NCBI GenBank assembly: GCA_031259185.1
Contig: JAIRLV010000306.1
Span: 1-6,004, forward strand
Origin: Elusimicrobiota bacterium
Lineage (GTDB): Bacteria; RUG730
Reading direction: 5' to 3'
DNA: 6,004 nt
The translations under genes and the position numbers were made by a program. This document shows positions 5,888-6,004 of the stretch, piece after piece (positions within the stretch are counted from its first letter, which is position 1; every line of letters begins with the position of its first letter). The notes under the pieces were generated by a model. The model was not told the DNA's origin. It worked only from the letters and a program-made list of their open reading frames with translations, and did not search any database.

Positions 5888-6004
5888 ATCCTGTCCCCTC
5901 CATCGTGGAATTTCGTCAGCACCGAAACCTCATTAAGCAGTTTTAATTTTATCTTTGTGTTTAAACTCAGTCAAATTCTCCAAAGCACTCTGTAAAATCG
6001 GAAT
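5888..6004 (-). mobile_element. 3' end of an insertion sequence running off the window
   Basis: Bases 5933-6004 encode a transposase-like C-terminus on the minus strand, followed by about 45 bp up to a probable terminus near 5888-5890. The terminal motif CCTGTCCCCTCCATCGT (5890-5906) has a related copy at 1347-1363, and the tail has an inverted, decayed relative at 1638-1703. Such a repeated tail plus non-coding terminus is the expected arrangement for an IS. The family was not identified. The exact outer boundary is uncertain by a few bases. Confidence 0.6.
5933..6004 (-). CDS. Transposase C-terminal fragment (continues beyond the window)
   Basis: The minus strand reads IPILQSALENL, TEF and KHKDKIKTA, then TAA (5933-5935 on the + strand), with the frame open to the window edge. 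Only 23 residues are visible, too few for a family call. It is taken as a transposase because the same DNA recurs, damaged and inverted, at 1638-1703 next to an IS-terminus-like motif. Whether the full gene is intact cannot be seen. Confidence 0.45.
   Translation of the reverse strand: MPILQSALENLTEFKHKDKIKTA

Noticed and set aside
1-6004. CRISPR array, tRNA, rRNA or toxin-antitoxin pair
   Set aside because: No regularly spaced direct repeats, no recognisable tRNA or rRNA stretches, and no small gene pair with such features were seen on either strand.

Overview
The window is a low-G+C, accessory-type stretch of a surface-polysaccharide locus. Its three intact genes, all on the + strand, are a Wzy-like polymerase (1759-3078), a Wzx-like flippase (3071-4495) and PseC, the aminotransferase of pseudaminic acid synthesis (4632-5831). 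The very A+T-rich genes, AGGAG-type ribosome sites, TTG start and IS content suggest a low-G+C Firmicutes or Negativicutes anaerobe. That is inference; no species can be named.

Layout. 1-287: 3' end of a capsule-type glycosyltransferase gene cut by the window edge. 288-420: A+T-rich spacer. 421 to about 885: decayed IS3-family element whose orfA start is fused to an orfB tail, with the catalytic core lost. About 886-1306: 3' part of a second glycosyltransferase, paralogous to the first, truncated at its 5' side and frameshifted at an A-run. 1307-1758: non-genic stretch with a G+C-richer middle, a hairpin, a terminal-repeat-like motif and the decayed tail of a second IS type. 1759-4495: wzy and wzx overlapping by 8 nt. 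4496-4631: 114-bp inverted-repeat element. 4632-5831: pseC. 5832-6004: apparent remnant of the next gene cut by an IS, whose transposase C-terminus runs off the window on the minus strand.

Function. The genes fit a Wzx/Wzy-dependent glycan pathway: PseC helps make the nucleotide-sugar precursor, glycosyltransferases assemble lipid-linked repeat units on the cytoplasmic face, Wzx flips them and Wzy polymerises them outside the membrane. Both glycosyltransferase pieces seen here are incomplete (one only because of the window edge), and no other pse gene is present, so the pathway depends on genes outside the window.

Most notable: a perfect 44-bp zero-spacer palindrome inside the wzy coding sequence; related IS tails in inverted orientation on either side of wzy-wzx-pseC, giving a cassette-like arrangement; and a MITE-like inverted-repeat element between wzx and pseC. 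I found no convincing wholly new system; the interest lies in the rearrangement history and these structured DNA elements.
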